Notes: generated by a model not told the origin, from the letters alone. 64,000 bases of DNA from Chloroflexota bacterium (GCA_020161265.1 JAIUOC010000006.1:186001-250000), one strand, 5' to 3'; shown: positions 45,124 through 53,163, counted from the stretch's first letter. Translations and numbers: made by a program.

Positions 45124-45496
45124 AATAGCCAATTACGAAATTGCAGTGCCGTGGCAGGTCTGGCGCTGGCTTCTCTGATGAGGTCGGGCGACATCATACT
45201 AGAAGTCATCGGTTGGCCAAAGCTGGAGCATTATCATGCTCATGGCGCTTATGGAAGGGTCTGAATCTTGGTTTGCTTGAATAGTACTATCGGCGCAGTA
45301 AAACGATACCACGGCCTATTTCAATATGCAAGATTGTTGATACGTTGTTTCAACTAATTTTTAACTATTTTTAGGCCATTACAAAGGGATAAAAATTATT
45401 TTACTATTTTTCACCACTATCCAGTGGCAATAGTGACATGGGGGATTTTTAGGGGATTGCGGCTCTAAAAAACCAGCATTATTGAGGAGTTTGCAT

Positions 45497-46966
45497 ATGC
45501 GACTTTGTGGTTTTACTGCTGGATGGTTACTTGGGCTGTGGTTAAATGATAGGCTGCAAATAGCATGGTATCTATATTTTATCGCATCAATAGCAATTAT
45601 TTTAATCATTATCTATATCCGAAAATCATGGCAGGTTATGCTGATAGCAATATATGCTGGTACTATGCTAGGGGTAGTACGAATGGCGGTCAGTCAAAAT
45701 TCCTCAAATCTTGACGATATTCGTCAACAGATTGGCATGACGACCCGTTTAGAAGGGGTGATTGTCGGTGAGCCACAATGGACTCCTCAGCAACAACGGG
45801 TGGTGTTAGCCGTCCACGCTTATCAGCATGAACAGCAACGTGTTGCCACAACTGGCCAAATTATGTTGACCTTGCCCGCCGAGCCACCGCGCAGCAATGG
45901 CGAACGCTTGTTAGTCAGCGGCACAATCATCACGCCAACCGCTAGCCCAAATTTCGATTATGCCGAATATCTGCGTCGCCGCTCAATCTATGCCATGCTT
46001 GAGCCTGCAACCGTTGAACAAGCCTTGCCTGCGAAAACTTCAGCCTATCAACGCTTACTCACGCTCAAACAGCGCTCCCAAACAATCATCAATCAAACGC
46101 TGCCCCAACCTCAAGCAGCAGTTTTGGTCGGAATGTTGCTGGGAGTCAAAAGCAGCGTGCCTCAAGCTGTGTGGGATACCTTCAATCGCACTGGGCTTTC
46201 GCATATCTTAATCATCTCAGGCTGGAATATTACAATTGTGGTGGCGGCGTTATTGGGTTTGGGCAAGGCCTTAAAGCTCAGTCAACGCCACGCCACCATG
46301 GTGGCAATTGGCGCAATTGTGGTGTATGTGGCCTTTGTGGGAGCCAGCGGGGCTGTGATTCGCGCTGCCTTGATGGGCGCAATTGTGGCCTTGGCCCAGC
46401 CGCTTGGCCGTAAATCCGATGCTTGGGCAGCGCTTGCGGCGGCAACTTGGCTCATGACCCTAATCGATCCGCATACCTTATGGGATTTAGGCTTTCAACT
46501 ATCAGCGTTGGCCACGGCTAGCCTATTTGCCTGGGGCAAGCCAATTGAAGCCAAATTGCGTCGGTGGCTGCGTTGGCGCTGGCTCGAATGGATGATCGAG
46601 CCATTGACCGCAACCTTAGCCGCCCAAATTTGGACACTGCCGATCATTCTGTATCATTTTGGCAATCTCTCGTTGATTGCACCTGTGGCTAATGTATTGA
46701 TTGTGCCAGTTGTACCGTTGATCATGGCCAGCGGCGCGGTATTGGCCTGTTTAGGCTTATTTGGTCGTTGGTTAGCCTTTTTGGCCTTGCCAATCACATG
46801 GGCGGCACTAACTTGGGTTGTAGAGGTGGCTGCATGGCTGGCCGATTTGGCTTGGGCAGCGGTCGAAATTCCTAGGTTTGGCATAAGCTGGCTGTTGCTG
46901 GCGTATGGCTTGAGTGTTGGGGCGAAGGCGTGGATGGAGCGAGAGAACATAGAGCAAAGAACATAG
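45497..46966 (+). CDS. comEC: ComEC/Rec2-family competence membrane protein, short form
   Basis: A 489-residue polytopic protein. Two N-terminal helices lead to a DUF4131/OB-like extracellular domain (about 70-180, RLEGVIVGEPQWTPQQQRVV), then the Competence membrane domain with VLVGMLLGVKSSVPQAVWDTFNRTGLSHILIISGWN. The C-terminal metallo-beta-lactamase domain seen in long ComEC proteins is absent. It forms the DNA channel of natural transformation. ATG 45497 is seven bases after GAGGAG. The last eight codons (RENIEQRT) are read from a GAACATAGAGCA-type repeat string, so the native C-terminus has been replaced or extended. Confidence 0.9.
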   Translation: MRLCGFTAGWLLGLWLNDRLQIAWYLYFIASIAIILIIIYIRKSWQVMLIAIYAGTMLGVVRMAVSQNSSNLDDIRQQIGMTTRLEGVIVGEPQWTPQQQRVVLAVHAYQHEQQRVATTGQIMLTLPAEPPRSNGERLLVSGTIITPTASPNFDYAEYLRRRSIYAMLEPATVEQALPAKTSAYQRLLTLKQRSQTIINQTLPQPQAAVLVGMLLGVKSSVPQAVWDTFNRTGLSHILIISGWNITIVVAALLGLGKALKLSQRHATMVAIGAIVVYVAFVGASGAVIRAALMGAIVALAQPLGRKSDAWAALAAATWLMTLIDPHTLWDLGFQLSALATASLFAWGKPIEAKLRRWLRWRWLEWMIEPLTATLAAQIWTLPIILYHFGNLSLIAPVANVLIVPVVPLIMASGAVLACLGLFGRWLAFLALPITWAALTWVVEVAAWLADLAWAAVEIPRFGISWLLLAYGLSVGAKAWMERENIEQRT

Positions 46967-47236
46967 AGCATAGAGGGATGAGGGGCTAAGGATGAAGATT
47001 GAGTAGTTGGGTTTTTAACCACGAAGCAGGAATTTAACGCAGCGGCGCTGAGGGAAGTAAGAAGGATGAGGGATGAAGGATGAACAGCTCATTCGTGTAA
47101 TTCGTGCAATTTGTGGCGAAACAACTCTTCGCGTGCTTCGTGAATCAAAAAACTTAAATCTCCAGGTACAATATTATGTTCTATGCTCTATGTTCTATGT
47201 TCTGGCTTTCATCCCTCCTCCTTCATATTTCATCCT
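46951..47236. repeat. Composite repeat block after comEC
   Basis: In order: GAACATAGAGCA strings (46951-46972), GAGGGATGAGGGGC, ACCACGAAGC, TTTAACGCAGCGGCGCTGAGG (part), GGATGAGGGATGAAGG (about 47070-47083), inverted AATTCGTGCAATT and CTTCGCGTGCTTCGTG, inverted TATGTTCTATGCTC (47175-47203) and inverted CATCCCTCCTCCTTC (47209-47226). The families and their orientation give a nested inverted repeat of about 285 bases. Nothing coding was seen. Confidence 0.78.
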
Positions 47237-47237
47237 T

Positions 47238-47278
47238 AAATAAAAGCCCCAGCCCTGAGCAAACGCCAGAACTGGGGC
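47238..47278 (-). terminator. Terminator after korB
   Basis: GCCCCAG (47246-47252) pairs with CTGGGGC (47272-47278); on the minus strand TTTTATTT follows. It ends the korAB transcript. Confidence 0.82.
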
Positions 47279-47296
47279 GGTAGGCCAAAGCGAGAA

Positions 47297-48343
47297 TTAG
47301 TACAAATCAGCCAAGACTGATTCGAGGGCTTCTTTGCTTGGGCGCAGTTGTTCGGCTGAGAGTTGGCTCAAGGGCTTTTCGTCCATGTGCAACAAATCGT
47401 GGATGGTACGATTGTTGTTTTGATTGACATAAATCAAGCCAGTGATGAACTCTTGGTTTTCGCGAGCAGCATCCAAGCGCGACAAGGCAGCAACGCGGTT
47501 GGTTGGATCGTACTCGTTCTCAAGTTTCTTGAGTACAATCGTTGAGCCGTCGTGCATCTTGACTGGAATTGCTTCGCCTTCTTCGTAGTCAACCGTGATT
47601 TCTTCTTGGGCGCGGATGAAGGTCATGTCGTGCAGACGTTCTTCGTGTTCCTTGCCGTAAGCGTAGCTCTTGGTTGAATCTTCGTGGTTGTTGAAGGTCA
47701 CACAAGGGCTGATGATATCGAGAATCGCCAAACCACGGTGGCTCAAAGCAGCCTTGAGCAAGGCTTCAACTTGGCGTGGGTCTCCAGCAAATGAACGAGC
47801 AACAAAGGTTGCGCCACCGATGATCGCTTCTGAACAGAGATCAATTGGGGGGAGTTCGTTCAAGCCAGCGTATTTCAGCTTTTGGCCGATATCGGCGGTT
47901 GCTGAGAATTGGCCTTTGGTCAAACCATACACGCCGTTGTTTTCGACGATATAGACCATTGGTACGTTACGGCGTACCAAATGCTTGAATTGACCCATCC
48001 CGATTGAGCCAGTATCGCCGTCACCGCTTACTGCTAAACCGATCAAGTTGCGGTTGGTGACGATTGCACCAGTGGCAACTGAGGGCATGCGTCCGTGAAC
48101 GCTATTGAAACCGTGGGAGCGGCCCAAGAAATAAGCCGGAGTTTTCGATGAACAGCCGATGCCGCTAAATTTGGCAACTTGATAAGGCTGGACACCTAAT
48201 TCGAAACAAACCGAAACAATCCGTGATGAGATTGAGTCGTGGCCACACCCGGGACACAGCGTCGAAGGTGCGCCTTTGTATTCACCTTGTTCAAACCCAA
48301 GCAGGTTAATTTTTGGCTTGGGAGTCGCTTTGGTCGTTGCCAT
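47297..48343 (-). CDS. korB: 2-oxoacid:ferredoxin oxidoreductase, beta subunit
   Basis: A 348-residue thiamine-diphosphate subunit. STLCPGCGHDSI gives two cluster cysteines, GIGCSSKTPAYF a third and DIISPCVTFNN a fourth for the [4Fe-4S] centre. The TPP/Mg motif is SGDGDTGSIGMGQFKHLVRRN with ENNGVYGLTKGQFS. Pattern is closest to 2-oxoglutarate:ferredoxin oxidoreductase (KorB). It starts three bases after the alpha-subunit stop. With KorA it interconverts 2-oxoglutarate and succinyl-CoA with reduced ferredoxin; pyruvate or branched-chain 2-oxoacids cannot be ruled out. Confidence 0.92.
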   Translation of the reverse strand: MATTKATPKPKINLLGFEQGEYKGAPSTLCPGCGHDSISSRIVSVCFELGVQPYQVAKFSGIGCSSKTPAYFLGRSHGFNSVHGRMPSVATGAIVTNRNLIGLAVSGDGDTGSIGMGQFKHLVRRNVPMVYIVENNGVYGLTKGQFSATADIGQKLKYAGLNELPPIDLCSEAIIGGATFVARSFAGDPRQVEALLKAALSHRGLAILDIISPCVTFNNHEDSTKSYAYGKEHEERLHDMTFIRAQEEITVDYEEGEAIPVKMHDGSTIVLKKLENEYDPTNRVAALSRLDAARENQEFITGLIYVNQNNNRTIHDLLHMDEKPLSQLSAEQLRPSKEALESVLADLY

Positions 48344-48346
48344 GGC

Positions 48347-50182
48347 CTATGCTTCCCCTTTTTGTACTGATTCAGTCACCCAGCGGGCGGTTAATGGCAA
48401 GCCATCGCAGCTTGCAACAGCAATAATCCGGCCAGCTAATTCTGGGTATTCCATCCGCAATAGTTGTGCCATTTGGCCGTTGTAGTTGTTGTCAACCACA
48501 TAAATGCGTTCGTACTTAGCCACAAATTCGCCAACTTCTTTGGTGAATGGCAATGCCCGCACCCGTTGGTAGGCGGCGTTGATGTTGGCTTCGCGCAAAC
48601 GATCCAAGGCTTCGATGATTGCTGGATCATTCGAGCCATATGAGAGAATCCCGATCGTGGCGTTTTCTTCGTTGACCGTGACTGGCGCTGGAACAATTGT
48701 TCGCGCAGTTTCAAACTTGCGGGCCAAGCGATCCATGTTAGCGACCCACTCGTCTGAGCGTTCGGTATACTTGGCATCTTGATTGTGGCCTGAACCACGG
48801 GTGAAGAAGGCGGCTTTGGGGTGGTTGGTGCCAGGCAGCGTGCGGAAAGGAATTCCATCGCCATCAACATCGCGATAGCGGCCCCAATCGCCCACAGCGG
48901 TCAAAGCATCGGCATCAAGCACCTTACCGCGATCCATTGGCTCGGTTGGATACTCGAATGGCTCCGACATCCATTGGTTCATGCCCAAGTCGAGGTCGCT
49001 GAGCACAAAGACAATCGTTTGCAAGCGTTCAGCCAAATCGAATGAGCGCCAGCCAAACTCAAAACATTCCTTGATGCTTGAAGGCAACAAACAAACGTGT
49101 TGGGTATCGCCGTGGCTCAGGAAGTAGGCTGAGAGCAAATCGCCTTGGCCAGTGCGAGTAGGCATACCCGTACTTGGCCCCATGCGCATCACATCCCAAA
49201 CCACACATGGCACTTCGGTGAAATAGGCCAAGCCGGTAAACTCAGCCATCAACGAAATCCCAGGGCCGGAAGTAGCGGTCATTGAGCGAGCGCCAGCCCA
49301 ACCAGCCCCAATAATCATCCCAATCGCAGCCAATTCGTCTTCGGCCTGGACTACGGCATACGTTGGCTTGTTGGTTTCTTTATTGATGCGCAATTCTGGC
49401 AAGTAGTCGTTGAGGGCATCGACCAAGCTGGTTGAAGGCGTAATTGGATACCAAGCGACGAATGAAACGCCACCGAATACCGAGCCAAGTGCACCAGATG
49501 TATTACCATCGAGCATAATCATGCCCTTGGTTTTATCCATGCGCTCAACGCGGAATGGCGATGGAGTGGAGATATTCGCAGCAGCCCAAGCTACCGCAGC
49601 ATTCACCACATTCATGTTTGAGGCAATGGCTTTTTGCTTGCCTTTGAAGTGTTTATTCAAGGCGCTTTCGATTTCGGCAACTTCAATGCCGACCAAGTGC
49701 GCCAAAACTCCAACATAAACCATGTTGGCAATATAATCACGCAAGCTCGCATCGACCCCTGAATTCTTCACCAATTCCTTGACAGGCATGGGGAAGTAGG
49801 TCACGTCGCTACGTGAAAGCTCTTGGCGTGAATCATCAGGATACAGACAAATCCCACCTGGCTCAAGCGATTGAAGGTCATCGCCAAAGCTAGCTGGATT
49901 CATTGCCACCAAGACATCGCGTTTGTGGCGACGAGCTTGATAGCCATCCTTGCTCAAGCGAATTGAATACCATGTGGGTAAACCCTTGATGTTTGAAGGA
50001 AACAGGTTCTTGCCTGTGACCGGAATACCCATGTTGAAACATGCACGGAGGATGGTATTATTGGCGGTTTGGCTCCCAGAACCATTGGGAGTAGCCACAA
50101 TAATCGCGAAGTCGTTAATATTCACGTCCTCACGGGCGATTTCAGCGGGCTGTTGCTCCGTCTGATAATCTACGACTGCCAT
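48347..50182 (-). CDS. korA: 2-oxoacid:ferredoxin oxidoreductase, fused gamma-alpha subunit
   Basis: A 611-residue protein. The N-terminal 190 residues are the gamma domain (FAIIVATPNGSGSQTANNTILRA, PASFGDDLQSLEPGG); residues about 220-611 are the alpha (pyrimidine-binding) domain with GNTSGALGSVFGGVSFVAWYPITPST, AIGMIIGAGWAGARSMTATSGPGISLM and PTRTGQGDL. The gamma-alpha fusion is normal for one KorA group. ATG 50182 has AAGGAG nine bases upstream; earlier codons are not family-like. A candidate promoter lies at 50337-50365. Confidence 0.92.
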   Translation of the reverse strand: MAVVDYQTEQQPAEIAREDVNINDFAIIVATPNGSGSQTANNTILRACFNMGIPVTGKNLFPSNIKGLPTWYSIRLSKDGYQARRHKRDVLVAMNPASFGDDLQSLEPGGICLYPDDSRQELSRSDVTYFPMPVKELVKNSGVDASLRDYIANMVYVGVLAHLVGIEVAEIESALNKHFKGKQKAIASNMNVVNAAVAWAAANISTPSPFRVERMDKTKGMIMLDGNTSGALGSVFGGVSFVAWYPITPSTSLVDALNDYLPELRINKETNKPTYAVVQAEDELAAIGMIIGAGWAGARSMTATSGPGISLMAEFTGLAYFTEVPCVVWDVMRMGPSTGMPTRTGQGDLLSAYFLSHGDTQHVCLLPSSIKECFEFGWRSFDLAERLQTIVFVLSDLDLGMNQWMSEPFEYPTEPMDRGKVLDADALTAVGDWGRYRDVDGDGIPFRTLPGTNHPKAAFFTRGSGHNQDAKYTERSDEWVANMDRLARKFETARTIVPAPVTVNEENATIGILSYGSNDPAIIEALDRLREANINAAYQRVRALPFTKEVGEFVAKYERIYVVDNNYNGQMAQLLRMEYPELAGRIIAVASCDGLPLTARWVTESVQKGEA

Positions 50183-50336
50183 GAACGTATTCTCCTTAAT
50201 TGGCTTCTTTGCCAGGTTATAGCCTCTAAAGATACTGCGAACACAATGGTTCGTCAACCAACAAAACGCTGGTTTTTGCGGTTATCTAAACCATAATTGT
50301 ACGCCGTGATTGCTTTAGCTGCGATGTATTATATCT

Positions 50337-50365
50337 ATTATATCCATAGACAGAATCTATGAGAA
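50337..50365 (-). promoter_or_regulatory. Candidate korAB promoter
   Basis: TTCTCA (50360-50365), 17 bases, TATAAT (50337-50342) on the minus strand, about 155 bases before korA. It shows korA need not depend on the transcript that ends at 50411. Confidence 0.55.
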
Positions 50366-50410
50366 CAGCAGTTTTTACCAGTTTTAGGGGCGATTTGCTA
50401 TTCTAGTGCT

Positions 50411-50606
50411 AAAAGAAGAACCAGCCGCTCTGTGCCATGAGCGGCTGGCGTGCCAACTGGAGAGGGGAGAGAGGAGCACCGAGATGCGCAGTTGCCGCTA
50501 CGCCCTCGTATCAATGCTGACGCTTTGCCGATGAATGCATGTCCAGTGCTTCAGAACTGCGTCATAATAAAAACTGTTTTATCGGATAAATCAGTTTTTA
50601 TTGATG
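50411..50606 (-). ncRNA. Candidate small RNA, about 195 nt, with C/U-rich loop
   Basis: A self-contained minus-strand unit. From a predicted start near 50605 the transcript would begin with a long stem (AATAAAAACTG 50566-50576 with CAGTTTTTATT 50592-50602, with TTTATC/GATAAA-type pairing inside), then TGACGC with GCGTCA, then GCGTAG with CTGCGC, then an unpaired CTCCTCTCTCCCCTCTCC run (about 50452-50469), and a perfect 10-bp terminator stem (CCAGCCGCTC, GAGCGGCTGG; 50421-50448) followed by TTCTTCTTTT. The C-rich run could pair with ribosome-binding sites, as in several Gram-positive regulatory RNAs. No open frame longer than about ten codons was found. Confidence 0.6.
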
Positions 50607-50611
50607 GGCGT

Positions 50612-50640
50612 AGTGTACCCAAGGTTGGATAGTTTGTCAA
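50612..50640 (-). promoter_or_regulatory. Consensus-like promoter of the candidate small RNA
   Basis: TTGACA (50635-50640), exactly 17 bases, TACACT (50612-50617) on the minus strand. No gene begins downstream before the terminator at 50411-50448. Confidence 0.75.
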
Positions 50641-50653
50641 GTAGCAATGTTTG

Positions 50654-50918
50654 GAAGGATGAAGGATGAAGGATGAGGGATGAATGTTAGAACAAAGAAC
50701 ATAGAGCATAGAACATAAGGTTGTTATTGGGATCGAGAATTGTGAGGCTTGACCCACTAAGAACACGAAGTTACACGAAGGATTATTTTTTAGCCACGAA
50801 TTGCACGAATGAGCTGTTCATCCTTCATCCCTCATCCTTCATCCTTCCCTTAGCGCCTCTGCGTTAAAAAATAACCCCATAATCGTTATGTTCTATGTTC
50901 TATGCTCTTTGTTCTATA
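50654..50918. repeat. Composite repeat block after the Uma2 pseudogene
   Basis: Order: GGATGAAGGATGAAGG and GGATGAGGGATGAA (50656-50684), GAACATAGAGCATAGAACAT (about 50697-50716), AAGAACACGAAGTTACACG, GCCACGAATTGCACGAAT, then inverted CATCCTTCATCCCTCATCC (50819-50847), inverted CTTAGCGCCTCTGCGTTAAA and inverted TATGTTCTATGTTCTATGC (50887-50906). The same families as at 46951-47236, again nested and inverted. It contributes the stop codon of the Uma2 frame. Confidence 0.78.
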
Positions 50919-51515
50919 ACTTGGCATAAACCTCTTGAACCGTCAGTCTACACTGAATTGAGCGTAATTCCAGCACCGCTTGCGGATCGTCGATTTCACT
51001 CAAGAGCCATTGATTGGCTGCCTGACGACTATAGTGCTCAATATGGTAGGGATCTTGGGCAACTAACAGATATTCACGTAGCGAGGGAATTTGACGATAA
51101 TGCTGAAATTTCCCCCACGATCATAGTGTTCAGTTGATGGCGAAAGCACTTCAATAATCAGCGTGGGGTTGAGCAAGGTATCTTGATGGCTATCGTCAAA
51201 CTAGGTTTCGCCACACACAACCGAGACATCAGGATAGGTATACAAGCCTGTAGCCGAGATTTTGATCCGAAGATCGCTGGGGAAGACTGTACAAGAACGT
51301 TGCTTTAACTGGCTATGTAATTCGGCAATCAAATTGGCCACAATCAAATTATGGTTGCGACTCGCGCCAGCCAAGGCATAAACCTGCCCATTCAGAAATT
51401 CATGCTTGGCGGGGCTGGTTCGCTCACCAGCCAAATATTCCTCAATGGTCATTGGGCTAATTGATTCGGCACGCATACACTCGCCATCCACTAAATTCAA
51501 TCGCCCTTGCATCAT
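50914..51515 (-). pseudogene. Uma2-family endonuclease gene, broken by a stop and a frameshift
   Basis: The Uma2 (DUF820) restriction-fold family is recognisable across the whole stretch: MTIEEYLAGERTSPAKHEFLNGQVYALAGASRNHN at the front, then FPSDLRIKI and TYPDVSVVCGE. A TAG at 51201-51203 interrupts the frame, after which [24 protein letters not shown] continues in the same frame. At about 51107 a one-base loss near GGGGGAAATTTC shifts the frame; the rest ([20 protein letters not shown] ... VQEVYAKL) reads on to a stop at 50914. Two lesions make it a pseudogene. The start (51515, 51512 or 51476) is unclear because repeats abut it. Confidence 0.85.
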
Positions 51516-51558
51516 AGCACATGGCTTTGGGGTTGGTTGTTGGGAAGCGGAAGGCTTG

Positions 51559-51701
51559 ATCCACGAAGAACACGAAGTTACGTTTAAACCGCGAAGGGCG
51601 CAAAGAGCACGAAGGAACTGATCGTAGCGATCCTTCGCGCTCTTCGCGGTTAAAAAACTTTTCACTAGATCTTCATCCCTCATCCTTCATCCTTCATCCC
51701 T
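51559..51701. repeat. CCACGAAGAACACGAAG and CATCCTTCATCC block
   Basis: Two direct strings (CCACGAAGAACACGAAG; ACCGCGAAGGGCGCAAAGAG) face the inverted CCTTCGCGCTCTTCGCGGTT (about 51630-51649), followed by inverted CATCCCTCATCCTTCATCC at 51676-51701. It fills the gap between the Uma2 pseudogene and the CBS gene and ends five bases before the CBS stop. Confidence 0.75.
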
Positions 51702-51705
51702 ACAA

Positions 51706-52122
51706 TTAGTGGCCTTCTTCGCCCAATTTGCGCACAATATCGGTTTGCGAGAGCACGCCGATCGGCCAAACGCGGCCATCGTTGCGCTCCTCAACCACGA
51801 CCAAGCGATGAATTCGGTTGCTGGTTAGCAGATTGGCGGCGCGGCTCAGATCAACGTGAGGCATACAGGTAATAACATCGCGGGTCATAAACTCGCCAAC
51901 TGGGCTGTCCATCGAGCGCTCATAATCGAGGCCACGACTCCACGCACCAAGGGCATCGGTTTGCGAAAAAACGCCCGCTAAAGAACCAGGGCCATCAACC
52001 ACCACCAAGGCTTGAATGCGGTTGCCTTGCAGGAGCGTGATCGCCTCGCGGAGGCTGGTTTCGGTTCGACAGGAGATTACTTCTGCGTTCATGGTATCGC
52101 CAACGGTTAACTGAGCAGTCAT
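51706..52122 (-). CDS. CBS-domain pair protein
   Basis: A 138-residue cytoplasmic protein made of two CBS motifs: residues about 5-60 (TVGDTMNAEVISCRTETSLREAITLLQG, ALVVVDGPGSLAGVFSQTDAL) and about 72-135 (GEFMTRDVITCMPHVDLSRAANLL, RLVVVEERNDGRVWPIGVLSQTDIV). Such pairs bind adenine nucleotides and act as energy or redox sensors for partner proteins. ATG 52122 is seven bases after GGAG, better than 52128. A good promoter (TTGATA-16-TATAAT) lies upstream. Partner unknown. Confidence 0.9.
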   Translation of the reverse strand: MTAQLTVGDTMNAEVISCRTETSLREAITLLQGNRIQALVVVDGPGSLAGVFSQTDALGAWSRGLDYERSMDSPVGEFMTRDVITCMPHVDLSRAANLLTSNRIHRLVVVEERNDGRVWPIGVLSQTDIVRKLGEEGH

Positions 52123-52173
52123 TGCCATGCTCCTTTGCATTTCTGAGGTTTGGCCGAGGTTCGATTGTTGGCT

Positions 52174-52201
52174 ATTATACCATGACGCATTGCATTATCA
52201 A
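52174..52201 (-). promoter_or_regulatory. Promoter of the CBS gene
   Basis: TTGATA (52196-52201), 16 bases, TATAAT (52174-52179) on the minus strand, about 50 bases before the CBS start. Confidence 0.75.
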
Positions 52202-52223
52202 GTACTTTTTCAGCGAATTTTCG

Positions 52224-52889
52224 CTAGATCGTAAAATTCTCATCTGGGCTGATAATAAAAACAACTTGGACATTGACTTCAATCTGTTTGCGATGAATCA
52301 TAGCAAGGCCCAGATCATCTTTGCTGATTCCACTGCCGCCACTCCGCATGAAACTAGCCGATTTACGAAACTCGCCATCTTGGGCATACGGATGGTGTTC
52401 ACTGCCATATTGATCATCAACCCGATGCACGCCGATAATCCGCACGCCAAGGGTTTGCGCCATTGCTTTGGCCTTGGCTTTGGCTAATTCCAAGGCAGAT
52501 TGTAGCCATCCATTCAAGATTGCTGGATCATCGGGAAAGCCCCACGTAACATGTTCAAGGCTGGCTTGTTTTTGGCTGGTAATAATGCCGAGCACATCGG
52601 GCAGTTGCTCTAAATCGGCGCAGCGAATCAAAAGGGTATAGGTGGCGCTCGAACTACGCAGCAACACGCCATTATTCACCTCAGCCACCACGCTTTGGAG
52701 TTGGATGGCCGTCTTGTCCAAGCCATAGCTGGTCAAGGCTTCGACCAACTGGCGCACTTCTTTGGCTTTTTCCAAGGCGGTATTGTTGCTAATGACCGAT
52801 GAACCTTTGATCCGCACGGTTATTTCGGCTCGATTAGCATCAATCAGCTGGCGATAACTGCTGCTGACATTTAAGAGGTTTGATTCCAT
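52224..52889 (-). CDS. SIMPL/DUF541-domain protein
   Basis: A 221-residue protein matching the SIMPL (DUF541) pattern: EITVRIKGSSVISNNTALEKAKEVRQLVEAL, then GLDKTAIQLQSV, YTLLIRCADLEQLPDVLGII, and ALELAKAKAKAMAQTLGVRIIGVHRVDD. Most family members are secreted (BP26/OMP28 type), but no signal peptide is visible here, so this one is probably cytoplasmic. AAGGAG lies eight bases before ATG 52889. Biochemical role unknown. Repeats follow upstream, and the CBS gene lies downstream on the same strand under its own promoter. Confidence 0.85.
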   Translation of the reverse strand: MESNLLNVSSSYRQLIDANRAEITVRIKGSSVISNNTALEKAKEVRQLVEALTSYGLDKTAIQLQSVVAEVNNGVLLRSSSATYTLLIRCADLEQLPDVLGIITSQKQASLEHVTWGFPDDPAILNGWLQSALELAKAKAKAMAQTLGVRIIGVHRVDDQYGSEHHPYAQDGEFRKSASFMRSGGSGISKDDLGLAMIHRKQIEVNVQVVFIISPDENFTI

Positions 52890-52906
52890 AAACGACTCCT
52901 TGATTG

Positions 52907-53163
52907 ATCCACGAAGGACACGAAGGGTTGAAACCGCGAAGAACGCGAAGGCTATATTTAGCCACGAATTGCACGGATTCCACGAATTATTCTTTTGCTA
53001 TTCCCAATATGTTCCGGCATTGACTCAGTGCTATGCTTAATCCTGACCCCTAGTCCCTGAATCCTGACCCCTAGCCCTTTTGCATTAATTATTTTGCCTT
53101 TTGATTTCTGCCTTTTGACTTGCTCCAATTTGCCTTTTGACTTCTGCCTTTTGACTTGCTCCA
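52907..53163. repeat. Mixed repeat block between SIMPL gene and oxyR
   Basis: CCACGAAGGACACGAAGG, ACCGCGAAGAACGCGAAGG and GCCACGAATTGCACGG (52909-52970) are followed by CTGACCCCTAGTCCC and CTGACCCCTAGCCC (53042-53078), then four alternating TGCCTTTTGACTTC / TGCTCCAATT units (53093-53162). The last array lies inside the oxyR 3' end. Confidence 0.78.

Noticed and set aside
45379-45609. Small minus-strand frame overlapping the start of comEC
   Set aside because: AT-rich, without ribosome site, and overlapping a well supported gene start.
50551-50766. 71-codon minus-strand frame over the candidate small RNA promoter
   Set aside because: It runs through repeats (HPSSFILHPS peptides) and ends inside the 5' stem; no ribosome site.
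50654-50918. Possible CRISPR array because of regularly recurring short strings
   Set aside because: The strings are of different lengths, partly inverted, and there are no equal-length unique spacers or cas genes.
51516-51683. Upstream extension of the Uma2 frame (start at 51683)
   Set aside because: The added residues are read from CACGAAG-type repeats and do not match the family; the normal Uma2 start lies at 51515 or later.
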